NCBI RefSeq assembly: GCF_030122845.1
Contig: NZ_CP126084.1
Coordinates: 620,001 to 684,000 of the forward strand
Length of the DNA: 64,000 nt
Origin: Paenibacillus woosongensis
Lineage (GTDB): Bacteria; Bacillota; Bacilli; Paenibacillales; Paenibacillaceae
Direction: 5' to 3'
Under the pieces are notes generated by a model. That model saw only the letters and a list, made by a program, of their open reading frames with translations, had not been told where the DNA came from and ran no database searches. This document shows, piece by piece, positions 9,029 to 17,140 of this stretch (positions are counted from its first letter, which is position 1; each line of letters begins with the position of its first letter). Made by a program: the position numbers and the translations under genes.

Positions 9029-9088
9029 CGAATCTATGAAATGCGGATGCACACACATTTTATTTTGAACAATGGGGAGGAAATGGTA

Positions 9089-11083
9089 ATGAAAACAAAC
9101 CAAAGAATCATAGCTGTATTATTAACCTTTATGCTGCTGGGAATAGGGATGTTCCAAGGCCAGGCTGCGCACGCAGAGACGCCGGCGATCGCCAAAACCC
9201 CTGGCAACGGCAATCCGCTGATGGATCATAAGCTTGGGGCTGACCCGTTTGCGATGACCTATAACGGCAGGGTCTATCTATACATGTCCAGTGATGCTTA
9301 CGAATACGATAGCAGCGGCAAAATCAAATCGAATTCGTTCAGCAATTTGAACAAAGTCCATGTCATTTCTTCAGACGATATGGTGAACTGGACGGATCAC
9401 GGCGCTATTCCCGTCGCGGGACCAAACGGGATTGCCAAGTGGGCCAGCGGTTCCTGGGCACCAGCGGCTGCTCATAAGAAGATCAACGGACAGGATAAAT
9501 TCTTTCTCTATTTCTCCAATAGTGCAGGAGGGCTTGGCGTGCTTACCGCGGACAGCCCGATAGGGCCGTGGACAGATCCGCTTGGACGAGCGCTGGTCAC
9601 TTTGAACACACCTGGCGTTGCGGGCGTTGTATGGCTGTTTGATCCGGCCGTATTAGTCGATGATAATGGCACCGGCTATCTGTATTTCGGCGGGGGAATT
9701 CCTGGCGGCAACAATCCGACGCAGCAGCAATGGGCGAGTCCCAAGACAGCCCGCGTCATCAAACTAAGCGATGATATGATTCATACGGAAGGCAGCGCGC
9801 AGGTCATTGACGCTCCGTTCTTTTTTGAAGACTCGGGAATCCACAAATATAACGGCAAATACTATTATTCCTACTGCTCCAACTTTGGCGGAAATCATCC
9901 GCCGGGAACCCCTCCTCCTGGAGAAATTGCCTACATGGTGAGCGATAACCCGATGGGGCCGTTTACTTATGTAAAATCGATCTTAAAAAATCCGTATGAG
10001 TTTTTCGGCGTCGGGGGCAATAACCATCATTCCATCTTCTCATTCAACAATAAGTGGTATATAGCCTACCATGCCCAGACTGTGAGCAAAGCCATCCTTG
10101 GCGATGGATTGGGGTATCGTTCCCCTCATATCAATGAGCTAACGTATGCGGGCAATGGAGAAATCAACCCGATTCAGGGAACGATGAAAGGCGTTTCGCA
10201 GATCAAAAATCTAAATCCGTATGTACGGACGGAAGCCGAGACGATCGCCTGGCAGGGCGGCATTTTGACAGAGGCTGCTCAGGCACCAGGCGGCATGGTG
10301 CCAAGCGTAAACATGAACGTAACCGATATTCATAATGGCGACTGGATCGCCGTCGCCAACGCTGACTTTGGATCGAATGGCGCGACGAGCTTCAAAGCAA
10401 ATGTGGCCTCGACGGTAGGAGGGCAAATCGAAATTCGGCTTGACAGTCCGACAGGCCAGGTCATCGGGACGCTTCAGGTTAATCCGACAGGGGGCAATCA
10501 AACTTGGAGCCTCAGAGAAACTACCGTAAGCCGTGTGACTGGCGTTCATCATGTGTATTTTATGTTTAAAGGTGCAAATAATCAGCGTCTGTTCAACTTG
10601 GATTACTGGCAGTTCGGCACTTCTACGGGCGGGGGGCAGCCATCTGATATTGAGAGCGGCCGCGTGTACACGCTGAAGAACGAACATAGCGGTCTGATGA
10701 TCGGCATAGCAGGCGCATCTACAGCCGACGGCGCACAGGCCCTGCAATCGAACAATTTTGGTGCGACAGATCACGAATGGCGGGTGGACAGTTTGAATAA
10801 TGGCTATTATAAGCTGACGAATATGCGCAGCGGCAAGGTGCTCGGGATTGAGAACATGTCCACCGCCAATGGGGCCAAAGCCATACAGTGGAACGACAAC
10901 GGCACGGCAGACCATGATTGGCAATTCGTCCCTGTGGGCAATGGCAGCTACAAGATCCTCAACCGCCACAGCGGCAAGGTGCTCGGCGTGGATAGCATGT
11001 CCACGACATCAGGCGCAAACATTGTACAATGGGATGATAACGGTACGGCAGACCATAACTGGCGATTTGTATTTGTAAGGTAA
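9089..11083 (+). CDS. Secreted arabinoxylan arabinofuranohydrolase, GH43 + CBM6 + ricin-type lectin
   Basis: 664 residues from ATG 9089, eight bases after GGGGAGG; an ATG two codons earlier is too close. Signal peptide residues 1-31 end with AHAE. The catalytic domain begins NPLMDHKLGADPFAMTYNGRVYLY, a hallmark of XynD/AXH-type GH43 enzymes that remove arabinose side chains from arabinoxylan. It continues with WAPAAAHKK and FEDSGIHKYNGKYYYSY (general acid Glu). A CBM6-like domain starts near YVRTEAETIAWQGG and ends NLDYWQFG. A C-terminal ricin-type lectin of about 140 residues is strikingly similar to that of the preceding protein, indicating module duplication or exchange. A strong terminator follows. 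Confidence 0.9.
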   Translation: MKTNQRIIAVLLTFMLLGIGMFQGQAAHAETPAIAKTPGNGNPLMDHKLGADPFAMTYNGRVYLYMSSDAYEYDSSGKIKSNSFSNLNKVHVISSDDMVNWTDHGAIPVAGPNGIAKWASGSWAPAAAHKKINGQDKFFLYFSNSAGGLGVLTADSPIGPWTDPLGRALVTLNTPGVAGVVWLFDPAVLVDDNGTGYLYFGGGIPGGNNPTQQQWASPKTARVIKLSDDMIHTEGSAQVIDAPFFFEDSGIHKYNGKYYYSYCSNFGGNHPPGTPPPGEIAYMVSDNPMGPFTYVKSILKNPYEFFGVGGNNHHSIFSFNNKWYIAYHAQTVSKAILGDGLGYRSPHINELTYAGNGEINPIQGTMKGVSQIKNLNPYVRTEAETIAWQGGILTEAAQAPGGMVPSVNMNVTDIHNGDWIAVANADFGSNGATSFKANVASTVGGQIEIRLDSPTGQVIGTLQVNPTGGNQTWSLRETTVSRVTGVHHVYFMFKGANNQRLFNLDYWQFGTSTGGGQPSDIESGRVYTLKNEHSGLMIGIAGASTADGAQALQSNNFGATDHEWRVDSLNNGYYKLTNMRSGKVLGIENMSTANGAKAIQWNDNGTADHDWQFVPVGNGSYKILNRHSGKVLGVDSMSTTSGANIVQWDDNGTADHNWRFVFVR

Positions 11084-11087
11084 GACA

Positions 11088-11134
11088 AATAAGAACCCAC
11101 CCAGGCAGCGCCAGAGGTGGGTTCTTATTCATTC
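11088..11134 (+). terminator. Terminator of the GH43 operon
   Basis: A perfect 14-bp stem, 11088-11101 with 11116-11129, rich in GGTGGG, flanked by A-rich 5' and T-rich 3' arms. Confidence 0.85.
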
Positions 11135-11231
11135 TAGACTTAAGTTTCCAACCCCTTTAATTATGAAATAATTTAATATATTATTACACATGATAAGGAG
11201 GTTATATTTGGGCACCTGCCACCCGGCAAAT

Positions 11232-11245
11232 ATGAAAGCGCTGTA
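11232..11245 (+). promoter_or_regulatory. Partial cre-like site upstream of the GH88 gene
   Basis: TGAAAGCGCTGTAC matches the first ten positions of the cre consensus TGWAAGCGYTWNCA. It lies about 105 bp upstream of the GH88 start. Confidence 0.4.
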
Positions 11246-11351
11246 CATACTGGGTTTCCATGTAATGAAGTTGCAGGAGCAGCTTGAGCTTAGCTTCATC
11301 TTTCGGCTCATACGATGAATATTTAATCATATTAGGAGAGGGGAGATTTCG

Positions 11352-12482
11352 ATGAACACAGAACTAAGTTGGGTGAATGAGGCTTGGAACAGATCGCTCG
11401 AAAAAACACTGCATAACACGGCCAGAATCGGATCCGGGTTTCCGCATGCAAGCCAAAACGGGGTATATCAGTTAGAGGCGCCGAACTGGTGGACGGCTGG
11501 CTTCTGGCCGGGGATGCTTTGGCTTCTATATCAGGAGAGCGGACAGGAACAGCTGAAGGCGCTGGCTGAGGAGTGCGAAGCTAAGTTGGATGAAGTGCTG
11601 GATGGGTTCGAAAGGCTGGATCATGATATGGGCTTTATGTGGATTTTGACCAGCGTGGCGAACTACAAGCTCCATGGGAATGAGGCTTCGCGGATCAGGG
11701 CTCTGAAGGCTGCGAACTATCTTGCTGCTCGATTTAATCTGAAAGGGCAATATATTCGGGCGTGGAATCCCTGGACGGAAGGAGCGCGCAACGACGGGCT
11801 CGCGATCATCGACTGCTGCATGAATATGCCGCTCCTGTACTGGGCTTCCCGTGTCAGTGACGATCCTCGTTTTGCCCACATTGCCGAGGCGCACACGGAC
11901 ACCGTGCTGAAGCATTTCATTCGCGCGGACGGTTCCGTGTACCATATCGTCAATTTTGATCCGCATACGGGAGAAATGCTGGAAGGGCTGGGCGGTCAGG
12001 GATATGCCCCGGAATCCGCCTGGTCGCGGGGTGCTGCCTGGGCTTTGTATGGCCTGACGCTGGCGTATCACCATACCGGCAAGGACGATTATTATCAGGC
12101 TGCCAAGCGTGTCGCGAACTTCTTCCTCAGCAGACTGCCGGAGGACCATGTGCCGGCTTGGGATTTCCGGGCCCCGGACGAGCTGCGAAATTTGCGCGAT
12201 AGTTCAGCCGGCTCCTGTGCGGCAAGCGGTCTTCTGCTGCTCGCGGATAAGAGTGAGGGAGGGGATGCGGATGTTTACCGTGCAGGCGGTGAGCGCATCC
12301 TGAAGTCACTGTACGAAAATTACGGCGCCTGGGATGATCCTGCAGAGGAAGGATTGCTGCTGCATGGCACCAGCAACTACCCGCAGGGAACCAATATTGA
12401 CGTTCCGTTAATTTACGGCGACTTCTTTTTTGTGGAAGGCTTGGCTCGGCTGAAGGGCAGGGGTCCGTCTTACTGGGAGTAG
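11352..12482 (+). CDS. Unsaturated glucuronyl hydrolase, glycoside hydrolase family 88
   Basis: 376 residues, no signal peptide, the usual size for cytoplasmic UGL enzymes. It hydrates and cleaves unsaturated uronic-acid oligosaccharides produced by polysaccharide lyases. Visible family marks are NWWTAGFWPGMLWLLYQ, LDHDMGFMW with the candidate catalytic Asp92, NDGLAIIDCCMNMPLLYWA with the second conserved Asp, AWSRGAAWALYGL, and GTNIDVPLIYGDFFFVEGL near the end. GGGGAG lies upstream of ATG. It sits after the xylan genes but behind a terminator with its own cre-like site, so it is likely a separate unit for glucuronate-bearing oligosaccharides. GH105 is the alternative family, judged less likely. 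Confidence 0.87.
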   Translation: MNTELSWVNEAWNRSLEKTLHNTARIGSGFPHASQNGVYQLEAPNWWTAGFWPGMLWLLYQESGQEQLKALAEECEAKLDEVLDGFERLDHDMGFMWILTSVANYKLHGNEASRIRALKAANYLAARFNLKGQYIRAWNPWTEGARNDGLAIIDCCMNMPLLYWASRVSDDPRFAHIAEAHTDTVLKHFIRADGSVYHIVNFDPHTGEMLEGLGGQGYAPESAWSRGAAWALYGLTLAYHHTGKDDYYQAAKRVANFFLSRLPEDHVPAWDFRAPDELRNLRDSSAGSCAASGLLLLADKSEGGDADVYRAGGERILKSLYENYGAWDDPAEEGLLLHGTSNYPQGTNIDVPLIYGDFFFVEGLARLKGRGPSYWE

Positions 12483-12581
12483 CTTTCTTACCGTCTTGGA
12501 GTGATCGCTGTTTACAGGGCATGATATGGTTCTAGCATTTTTAGAGCAGCGTATGTATAACTATGGAACATGCTCCAGCAG

Positions 12582-12632
12582 AAACAGCCCCGGCCTAAGA
12601 TTAGAGCAATCTTATGGCTGGGGCTGTTTGCT
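12582..12632 (+). terminator. Long hairpin terminator, member of a repeated hairpin family
   Basis: AAACAGCCCCGGCC pairs with GGCTGGGGCTGTTT (12582-12595 with 12616-12629), with an inner AAGATT/AATCTT stem around AGAGC. The core is shared almost base for base with the hairpin at 15826-15872. Confidence 0.75.
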
Positions 12633-12676
12633 TGAGAGCCCATGCGCAATTCCAAAAATGATTGGAGGAGAATACA

Positions 12677-12838
12677 ATGGAACTTGCCTCTATAGGTGGC
12701 GGAGTTTTTGCTTTTTTGGTTTTTTTAATTTATGTGTCTTTTGTAGGGTTGAGTGTTTACGGCTTGATCCTATTTATTAAGCTTGCTCGCAGAGGGATCA
12801 AGGCATTGGATATTTATCTCAATGAAAAGGGGTGTTAG
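12677..12838 (+). CDS. Small single-span membrane protein
   Basis: A 53-residue frame from ATG 12677, with GGAGGAG at 12664-12670, six to seven bases upstream. Residues ~7-35 form a long hydrophobic helix (GGVFAFLVFLIYVSFVGLSV), followed by a basic segment KLARRGIKALDIYL. It ends seven bases before the convergent macrolide phosphotransferase gene. No family recognised; the strong ribosome site is the main reason to believe it. Confidence 0.6.
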   Translation: MELASIGGGVFAFLVFLIYVSFVGLSVYGLILFIKLARRGIKALDIYLNEKGC

Positions 12839-12844
12839 AGAGAA

Positions 12845-13777
12845 TTAATCCACATTCCAGTTAGCCATCATGCCCCTGGCCATTTCCATATCGGATTCTT
12901 TTCCTGTGGTCAGCGCGAATTTGGCAACGATAGCCGGGTAAGCCGCCCATTGCTCGGCGATGTGCTCATGCATGCGGGGCCAGGTTTTGCCCCCTGCTAT
13001 TTCATAGCGGGCCAGTAAATCCCGCAATCCCTCCCGGCCAAATAGGGCATAAAGAATGACAAAATCTTTGCCGGGGTCGGCAATCTCAGCTTCCGTCCAA
13101 TCAATTAAGCCCGTAACCCGCTGGTGATCGTCCACAATGATATGAGGCGGATGCAAATCGCCGTGGTGAAGCACGGAATGATCCGGCCAGTAGGAATCGG
13201 TACAGAGCCATTCCGTCCAACGGTCGTACAGCTTGGCAGGAATGGTGAAGGATTGTTTTACTTCTTCGATGTTTGAGGCAAAAGATTCCCGCGTTTCCTG
13301 CGGAGTTTTGTAACGAACGCCACCCTGGATTGCTTCGCTGTGTTCGATGCTATGCAAGGCCGCTATTGCCCCGGCCAGAGAATCAAAGAACTCATCGGTT
13401 AATGAATCCTGAGGGAACCTCCAGGCATAACCGCCGCCAGCAGGGTCGACCGTCGCAATGGGATGCCCGCCCAGCAATGGATATGCGATAAGCCCGGGCG
13501 TGAAAATACGCCAGTCCGGCACCTCAACGGGCAGGTGCTGACCGACGGCCTGCAGCACCTTCTGCTCATTTTTCGCTCGCTCCCATACGTCTTTGCGTCT
13601 AGGCTTTCGAAGCACCCACTTCTCTCCTTGCAGATCCTTGGCAAATACAACGAGGAAGTCCAACCCGGACTCATTCATCTCGACATGATCGGAGTTTAAG
13701 CGCAAACCGTTTCGCTCGGCCTGGCTTAAGAGCTCATGGATGATATGTTGCTGATCGCTTGAATATGGTCTTGTCAT
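12845..13777 (-). CDS. Macrolide 2'-phosphotransferase (Mph family)
   Basis: 310 residues with the aminoglycoside-phosphotransferase fold. Mph enzymes inactivate macrolides by phosphorylating the 2'-OH of desosamine using GTP. Signs are WVLRKPRRKDVWERAKNEQKVL in the nucleotide lobe, the Brenner-type motif LHHGDLHPPHII with catalytic Asp207, and GLIDWTEAEIADPGKDF with the metal-binding Asp. Length and motif order resemble MphK (YcbJ) of Bacillus subtilis and MphB. AAAGGAG precedes the ATG. The gene is preceded by a leader with two terminator-like hairpins and a short reading frame, suggesting drug-induced attenuation. Substrate specificity is inferred from family only. Confidence 0.85.
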   Translation of the reverse strand: MTRPYSSDQQHIIHELLSQAERNGLRLNSDHVEMNESGLDFLVVFAKDLQGEKWVLRKPRRKDVWERAKNEQKVLQAVGQHLPVEVPDWRIFTPGLIAYPLLGGHPIATVDPAGGGYAWRFPQDSLTDEFFDSLAGAIAALHSIEHSEAIQGGVRYKTPQETRESFASNIEEVKQSFTIPAKLYDRWTEWLCTDSYWPDHSVLHHGDLHPPHIIVDDHQRVTGLIDWTEAEIADPGKDFVILYALFGREGLRDLLARYEIAGGKTWPRMHEHIAEQWAAYPAIVAKFALTTGKESDMEMARGMMANWNVD

Positions 13778-13800
13778 AAAGGCATTCTCCTTTTCGGCAG

Positions 13801-14041
13801 AAAATAAAAAACACAGACATCCTGATGTCCGTGCAGCCGTAATCGAATATAGAAATGCCTTAACGCTTCAGCGCCCGTGCAGAAGCAATGACGTGATTGG
13901 GTACGCCAAAAGAAGCACTCCATAAAAAGTAACTATTACGGAAGGCGGATTCACGAAAAAAAGGCAGACTTATCCCGATTACTCTGCATGAGACAGAGCA
14001 GAAACAGCAGTCGCAATTATTTGCATTGCTTTCTCAATCGG
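13801..14041 (-). promoter_or_regulatory. Candidate transcription-attenuation leader of the macrolide phosphotransferase gene
   Basis: Read on the minus strand, a 15-codon leader frame (14026-13979) ends at a GCAGA sequence. That sequence can pair either with upstream CTCTG or with downstream TCTGC; the latter hairpin is followed by seven T (13956-13962). A second hairpin, CACGGACATC with GATGTCTGTG (13833-13812), is followed by TTTTTTATTTT and stands just before the ribosome site. CCCGATT/AATCGGG provides a further alternative pairing. This arrangement is typical of ribosome-mediated attenuation of antibiotic resistance genes. No promoter was assigned. Confidence 0.5.
13979..14026 (-). CDS. 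Possible 15-residue leader peptide
   Basis: ATG at 14026-14024 encodes MQIIATAVSALSHAE and stops with TAA. The ribosome site is weak (GAGAAAG). It is proposed only because its stop codon sits inside the alternative hairpins of the leader. It overlaps the extended frame of the truncated GyrI-like gene on the other strand. Confidence 0.35.
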   Translation of the reverse strand: MQIIATAVSALSHAE

Positions 14042-14057
14042 GAATAAATTAGCACAC

Positions 14058-14336
14058 GTGACCCTCCAATCTGTAATATATTGTCATGATATCATATTGG
14101 GTATAAACTATCCACATATTCCTTGGGCTATCGCTCTTCCCGGACAAAAATATGCGGTGCTGAGGCATACGGGACCTCATACGGAAATAAGAAACTCATA
14201 TAAGAAGCTGCATCAATGGATAGCCGACAATCAGCTTGAAAGGCTCCCTAGATCATGGCATCTGGAGGTCACGGAGGAATGGGGTCAGGAAGGGATAAAT
14301 GAGATTGTGACAGACTTGTACGACACAGTTAGATAA
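14058..14336 (+). pseudogene. Truncated GyrI-like/AraC effector-binding domain protein
   Basis: A 92-codon frame from GTG 14058. Residues ~28-92 match the C-terminal half of GyrI-like effector-binding domains: ALPGQKYAVLRHTGPHTEIR, SYKKLHQWIADNQLERLP, and the end TDLYDTVR. The N-terminal half of the domain is missing; upstream the frame runs open to a stop at 13989 but shows no homologous residues or start with a ribosome site. It is therefore a 5'-truncated remnant. The promoter/leader of the divergent macrolide phosphotransferase occupies the place where the N-terminus should be, which suggests a rearrangement joined the two. Confidence 0.6.
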
Positions 14337-14387
14337 TTTTGTTGGTACGGACAATTCGAACTGGAAAACTAGTTAGGAGAGATCACG

Positions 14388-14870
14388 ATGAGCGGACAAA
14401 TTGTTCACGGGTACGATTACAACATTTGGGCAAACGAGAGAGTGATTCAGCATCTTCGCACGCTGCCGGAGGAATTATTCCTAAAAGAAGTGAATCTGGG
14501 CTTCAAATCGATTGCAGAAGTCTTGGGGCATCTTGCTTCGGCCGACGAAGTCTGGTTTGCCCGGATCAAGGAAGAAAAAACTCCATCCCTAGCGGCAAAA
14601 TCATTCAGCAGCATTGAGCAAGCCAGCAATCACATAACCGGTCTGCAGTCGCGGATTCGCCAACATTTGACCTCGATCAGCGATTTCGAGAAGAGGGTGA
14701 CTTATAGAAACACCATGGGCCATGAGTTCCAAAATTCGATATCAGAAATCATTCAACATGTCGTAAACCACGGAACCTATCACAGGGGGAATATTACTAC
14801 CATCTTAAGATACTTAGGACATAGTGGAACAATGACGGATTACATCGCCTTTTTAAGGGAAAATGATTAG
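14388..14870 (+). CDS. DinB/YfiT family metalloprotein
   Basis: 160 residues forming the four-helix DinB fold. The metal-ligand histidines are visible: His in SIAEVLGHLASADEVWF and two in IIQHVVNHGTYHRGNI. Some members are metal-dependent thiol transferases (for example bacillithiol S-transferases); others are DNA-damage induced proteins of unknown activity. AGGAGAG precedes the ATG at good distance. It stands alone between the GyrI-like fragment and a MOSC-domain gene, both also stress or detoxification related. Confidence 0.85.
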   Translation: MSGQIVHGYDYNIWANERVIQHLRTLPEELFLKEVNLGFKSIAEVLGHLASADEVWFARIKEEKTPSLAAKSFSSIEQASNHITGLQSRIRQHLTSISDFEKRVTYRNTMGHEFQNSISEIIQHVVNHGTYHRGNITTILRYLGHSGTMTDYIAFLREND

Positions 14871-14956
14871 TACTTCATGTGAAGATTGGAAGAACTTTGT
14901 TTAAGGAAGTTGAGGATTACCGTATAATAGGATTCAACTAAACTTGAGGTGATCCT

Positions 14957-15643
14957 ATGGGGCAAGGCGATATTATTTCAATCAATGTAGGCAAGCCGAT
15001 CCAGGTGCAATTTAACAATAAGGAAATTTCGACAGGCATCTTCAAGAGGCCAAGCGATGAGCCGCTGTTCCTGTCCTGGTTCAACTTCGAGGGGGATGGT
15101 CAGGCCGATCTTGTTCACCACGGAGGCAGGGAGAAGGCCGTTTGTGTGTATCCTTACGAGCATTATCCCTATTGGGAGATGGAATTGGGCCGGGCATTAG
15201 AGTACAGTGCATTCGGCGAAAATTTAACAACGCGGGGTTTGCTGGAGACGGAGGTTTGCATTGGCGATATTTTTCAGCTGGGAGAAGCGGTGGTGCAGGT
15301 AAGCCAGCCAAGGCAGCCTTGTTATAAACTATCCGTAAAATACGTGGCCCCTGACATGCCGTTAAAAGTACAGGAAACCGGGTATACCGGCTTTTATTTC
15401 CGCGTGCTCCAGGAAGGGGTCGTATCGAGGCTGGATGGGCTGCATATGATCGACAGGCATCCGAAAGCAATTACGGTATCTTACGCCAACAAGATCATGC
15501 ATCGCGAAAAGAATAATCTTGAAGGAATAGCCAAGATTCTTGAAGTCGAGGAACTCTCGGACAACTGGAGAAAGACACTGACCAAGCGATTTGAAGGAAG
15601 CGAGACGGATACTAGGGAAAGACTAACGGGCGAAAGGCAATAA
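14957..15643 (+). CDS. MOSC domain protein, YiiM-like
   Basis: 228 residues. The MOSC beta-barrel covers about residues 25-165 with VHHGGREKAVCVYPYEHYPYW, SAFGENLTTRG and the conserved cysteine in QPRQPCYKL. The C-terminal 3-alpha extension (HREKNNLEGIAKILEVEELSDNWRKTL) is that of YiiM-type proteins. YiiM-like enzymes use a molybdenum cofactor to reduce N-hydroxylated bases; sulfur carrier roles are known for other MOSC proteins. GAGGTGAT stands 7 bp before ATG. The Mo cofactor is inferred from the family. Confidence 0.87.
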   Translation: MGQGDIISINVGKPIQVQFNNKEISTGIFKRPSDEPLFLSWFNFEGDGQADLVHHGGREKAVCVYPYEHYPYWEMELGRALEYSAFGENLTTRGLLETEVCIGDIFQLGEAVVQVSQPRQPCYKLSVKYVAPDMPLKVQETGYTGFYFRVLQEGVVSRLDGLHMIDRHPKAITVSYANKIMHREKNNLEGIAKILEVEELSDNWRKTLTKRFEGSETDTRERLTGERQ

Positions 15644-15825
15644 GTTTTTCGTGATATATAAACTCTATTCAAATCGCAAATGATTATATTATTTAGTTCA
15701 TACCTAATAATTTACAAAATAAGTTGCTCCATTTCAGAAAATTTCTATGCTTATGTCTTTACGCATATCAGGGCTACCGCCATGGAAGAATCGGATGTAT
15801 AATCGTGGATAGAAGCTCGCGTAAC

Positions 15826-15873
15826 AACGCCTCAGCCTAAGATAAGAGCGATCTTAAGGCTGGGGCGTTTTTG
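15826..15873 (+). terminator. Hairpin terminator, second copy of the repeated hairpin
   Basis: AACGCCTCAGCC pairs with GGCTGGGGCGTT, with an inner AAGAT/ATCTT stem around AAGAGCG, and is followed by TTTTT. The rest of the 270-bp gap (15644-15912) is AT-rich and shows no gene. Confidence 0.8.
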
Positions 15874-15912
15874 TAATAGTGGAAGGTTAATTTGGTTCTA
15901 TGGAGGTGATCA

Positions 15913-16722
15913 TTGTTGGAGCTAATGGGTCAGGGGAGAACAGCGGATATATTCGCTGCTGATGATAACAAGGTTCTGAAGCTTTATAAGAAAGGCTTCC
16001 CGTTAGAAGCGATTCATGAGGAGTATGAGGTTAGCCAGTATGTGCATGACCTGGGCATCAATGTCCCGAGGGCCTTTGAGATGATCGAGAGGGACGGAAG
16101 GCTGGGGATTATTTTTGAACGGGTTCCAGGCACCTCCCTGCTTCATTTGATGACACGGAGACCTCTGCAGATCAGGCGGTTTTCAAGGACGTTAGCCGCC
16201 CTCCATCATCATGTGCATGCCCATTCTGTTGCGGATTTGAGCAGGAATCATAAAGAGATACTCGCTCATAATATTCAATCTGCCCCGCTCCTAACCGATG
16301 CCGAAAAGTCGAAGATAATTCATCAACTGCAAGGCTTGCCCGAGGATCATAAGCTCTGCCACGGAGATTATCATCCCGACAATGTGTTAGTAACGGATCA
16401 AAATAATAGCTGCGTAATTGATTGGATGACTGGAATGGCTGGCCACCCGCTGGGTGACCTCGCCAGGTCCGTACTTCTGTTGACCTATGGCACATTGCCA
16501 GAAGGGACTCCAAAAACGAAAGGCCTCCTTATCAATTTCTTTAGGAAGCGCATCAAAAATGAATATGTCAGGCATTACTTGAAGCTGGCGAACAAAGATT
16601 ATGCCGAGGTAGATCCATGGATACTGCCGGTAGCTGCCGCGAGACTTTCGGATGGGATACCTGATGAAGAGAAAAACGCATTATTGCTAGAGATCAGAGC
16701 AAGATTGAAGACAATTTCATAG
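15913..16722 (+). CDS. APH-fold kinase, aminoglycoside phosphotransferase family
   Basis: 269 residues starting at a TTG (15913 or 15916) after the strong site GGAGGTGAT at 15902-15910. It has a glycine-rich start MGQGRTADIFAADDNKVLKLYK, the catalytic loop LCHGDYHPDNVLV with Asp152, and VIDWMTGMAGHPLGDLAR with the metal ligand. The family phosphorylates antibiotics or small metabolites such as choline or homoserine; nothing here singles out the substrate. It heads a likely operon with the VOC, nucleotidase and unknown gene that follow at short distances. Confidence 0.8.
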   Translation: MLELMGQGRTADIFAADDNKVLKLYKKGFPLEAIHEEYEVSQYVHDLGINVPRAFEMIERDGRLGIIFERVPGTSLLHLMTRRPLQIRRFSRTLAALHHHVHAHSVADLSRNHKEILAHNIQSAPLLTDAEKSKIIHQLQGLPEDHKLCHGDYHPDNVLVTDQNNSCVIDWMTGMAGHPLGDLARSVLLLTYGTLPEGTPKTKGLLINFFRKRIKNEYVRHYLKLANKDYAEVDPWILPVAAARLSDGIPDEEKNALLLEIRARLKTIS

Positions 16723-16739
16723 AAAATGGAGGTAAAGCT

Positions 16740-17123
16740 ATGGCCAACCCAATACATAACCGCGTAGATACGATCTTTATTCATGTAAGCGATTTAAAGA
16801 GGGCCGTTCAGTGGTACAGCAAGCTTATAGGTGTTGAAGTCGAGGTTGGGGAATTTCCAGGCCCGATTTATTCATTGCCTATGGGAGAAGGGCGCCCAGG
16901 TTTGACGCTGGACAATCATTGTTTGGACGAGGTATATCAATTTACGCCATCTAATCAGCCTTTATTTAATTTAAGCTGTGATAATATTCATGAGGCCTAT
17001 CAGCATGTACAGGGCTTAGGCGCGGAAATCGTTACTGAAATTCAGACCTTTCCCGACCTGGCGGAATTTTCATTCAAAGATCCGGATGGAAATATCATTA
17101 TGATCTGTACTTGTTTTAGCTGA
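16740..17123 (+). CDS. VOC (glyoxalase/bleomycin-resistance) family protein
   Basis: 127 residues, one VOC module pair: DTIFIHVSDLKRAVQWYSKLIGVEVE at the start and FSFKDPDGNIIMI at the end. These proteins bind a metal and act as lyases, isomerases or drug-binding proteins; the target is unknown. GGAGG lies upstream of the ATG and the gene follows the kinase gene by 17 bp, so translation from one mRNA is likely. Confidence 0.82.
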   Translation: MANPIHNRVDTIFIHVSDLKRAVQWYSKLIGVEVEVGEFPGPIYSLPMGEGRPGLTLDNHCLDEVYQFTPSNQPLFNLSCDNIHEAYQHVQGLGAEIVTEIQTFPDLAEFSFKDPDGNIIMICTCFS

Positions 17124-17140
17124 GGAGAGAGGATAGAATC

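Noticed and set aside
11130-11351. Small minus-strand reading frame between the GH43 and GH88 genes
   Set aside because: Composition and lack of ribosome site give no support; the region is better read as the GH88 promoter with a cre-like site.
13774-13923. 49-codon minus-strand frame overlapping the start of the macrolide phosphotransferase gene
   Set aside because: It has an attractive ATGA overlap but no ribosome site at its ATG, and the encoded sequence mainly reflects the terminator stem; kept only as a remark in the leader finding.
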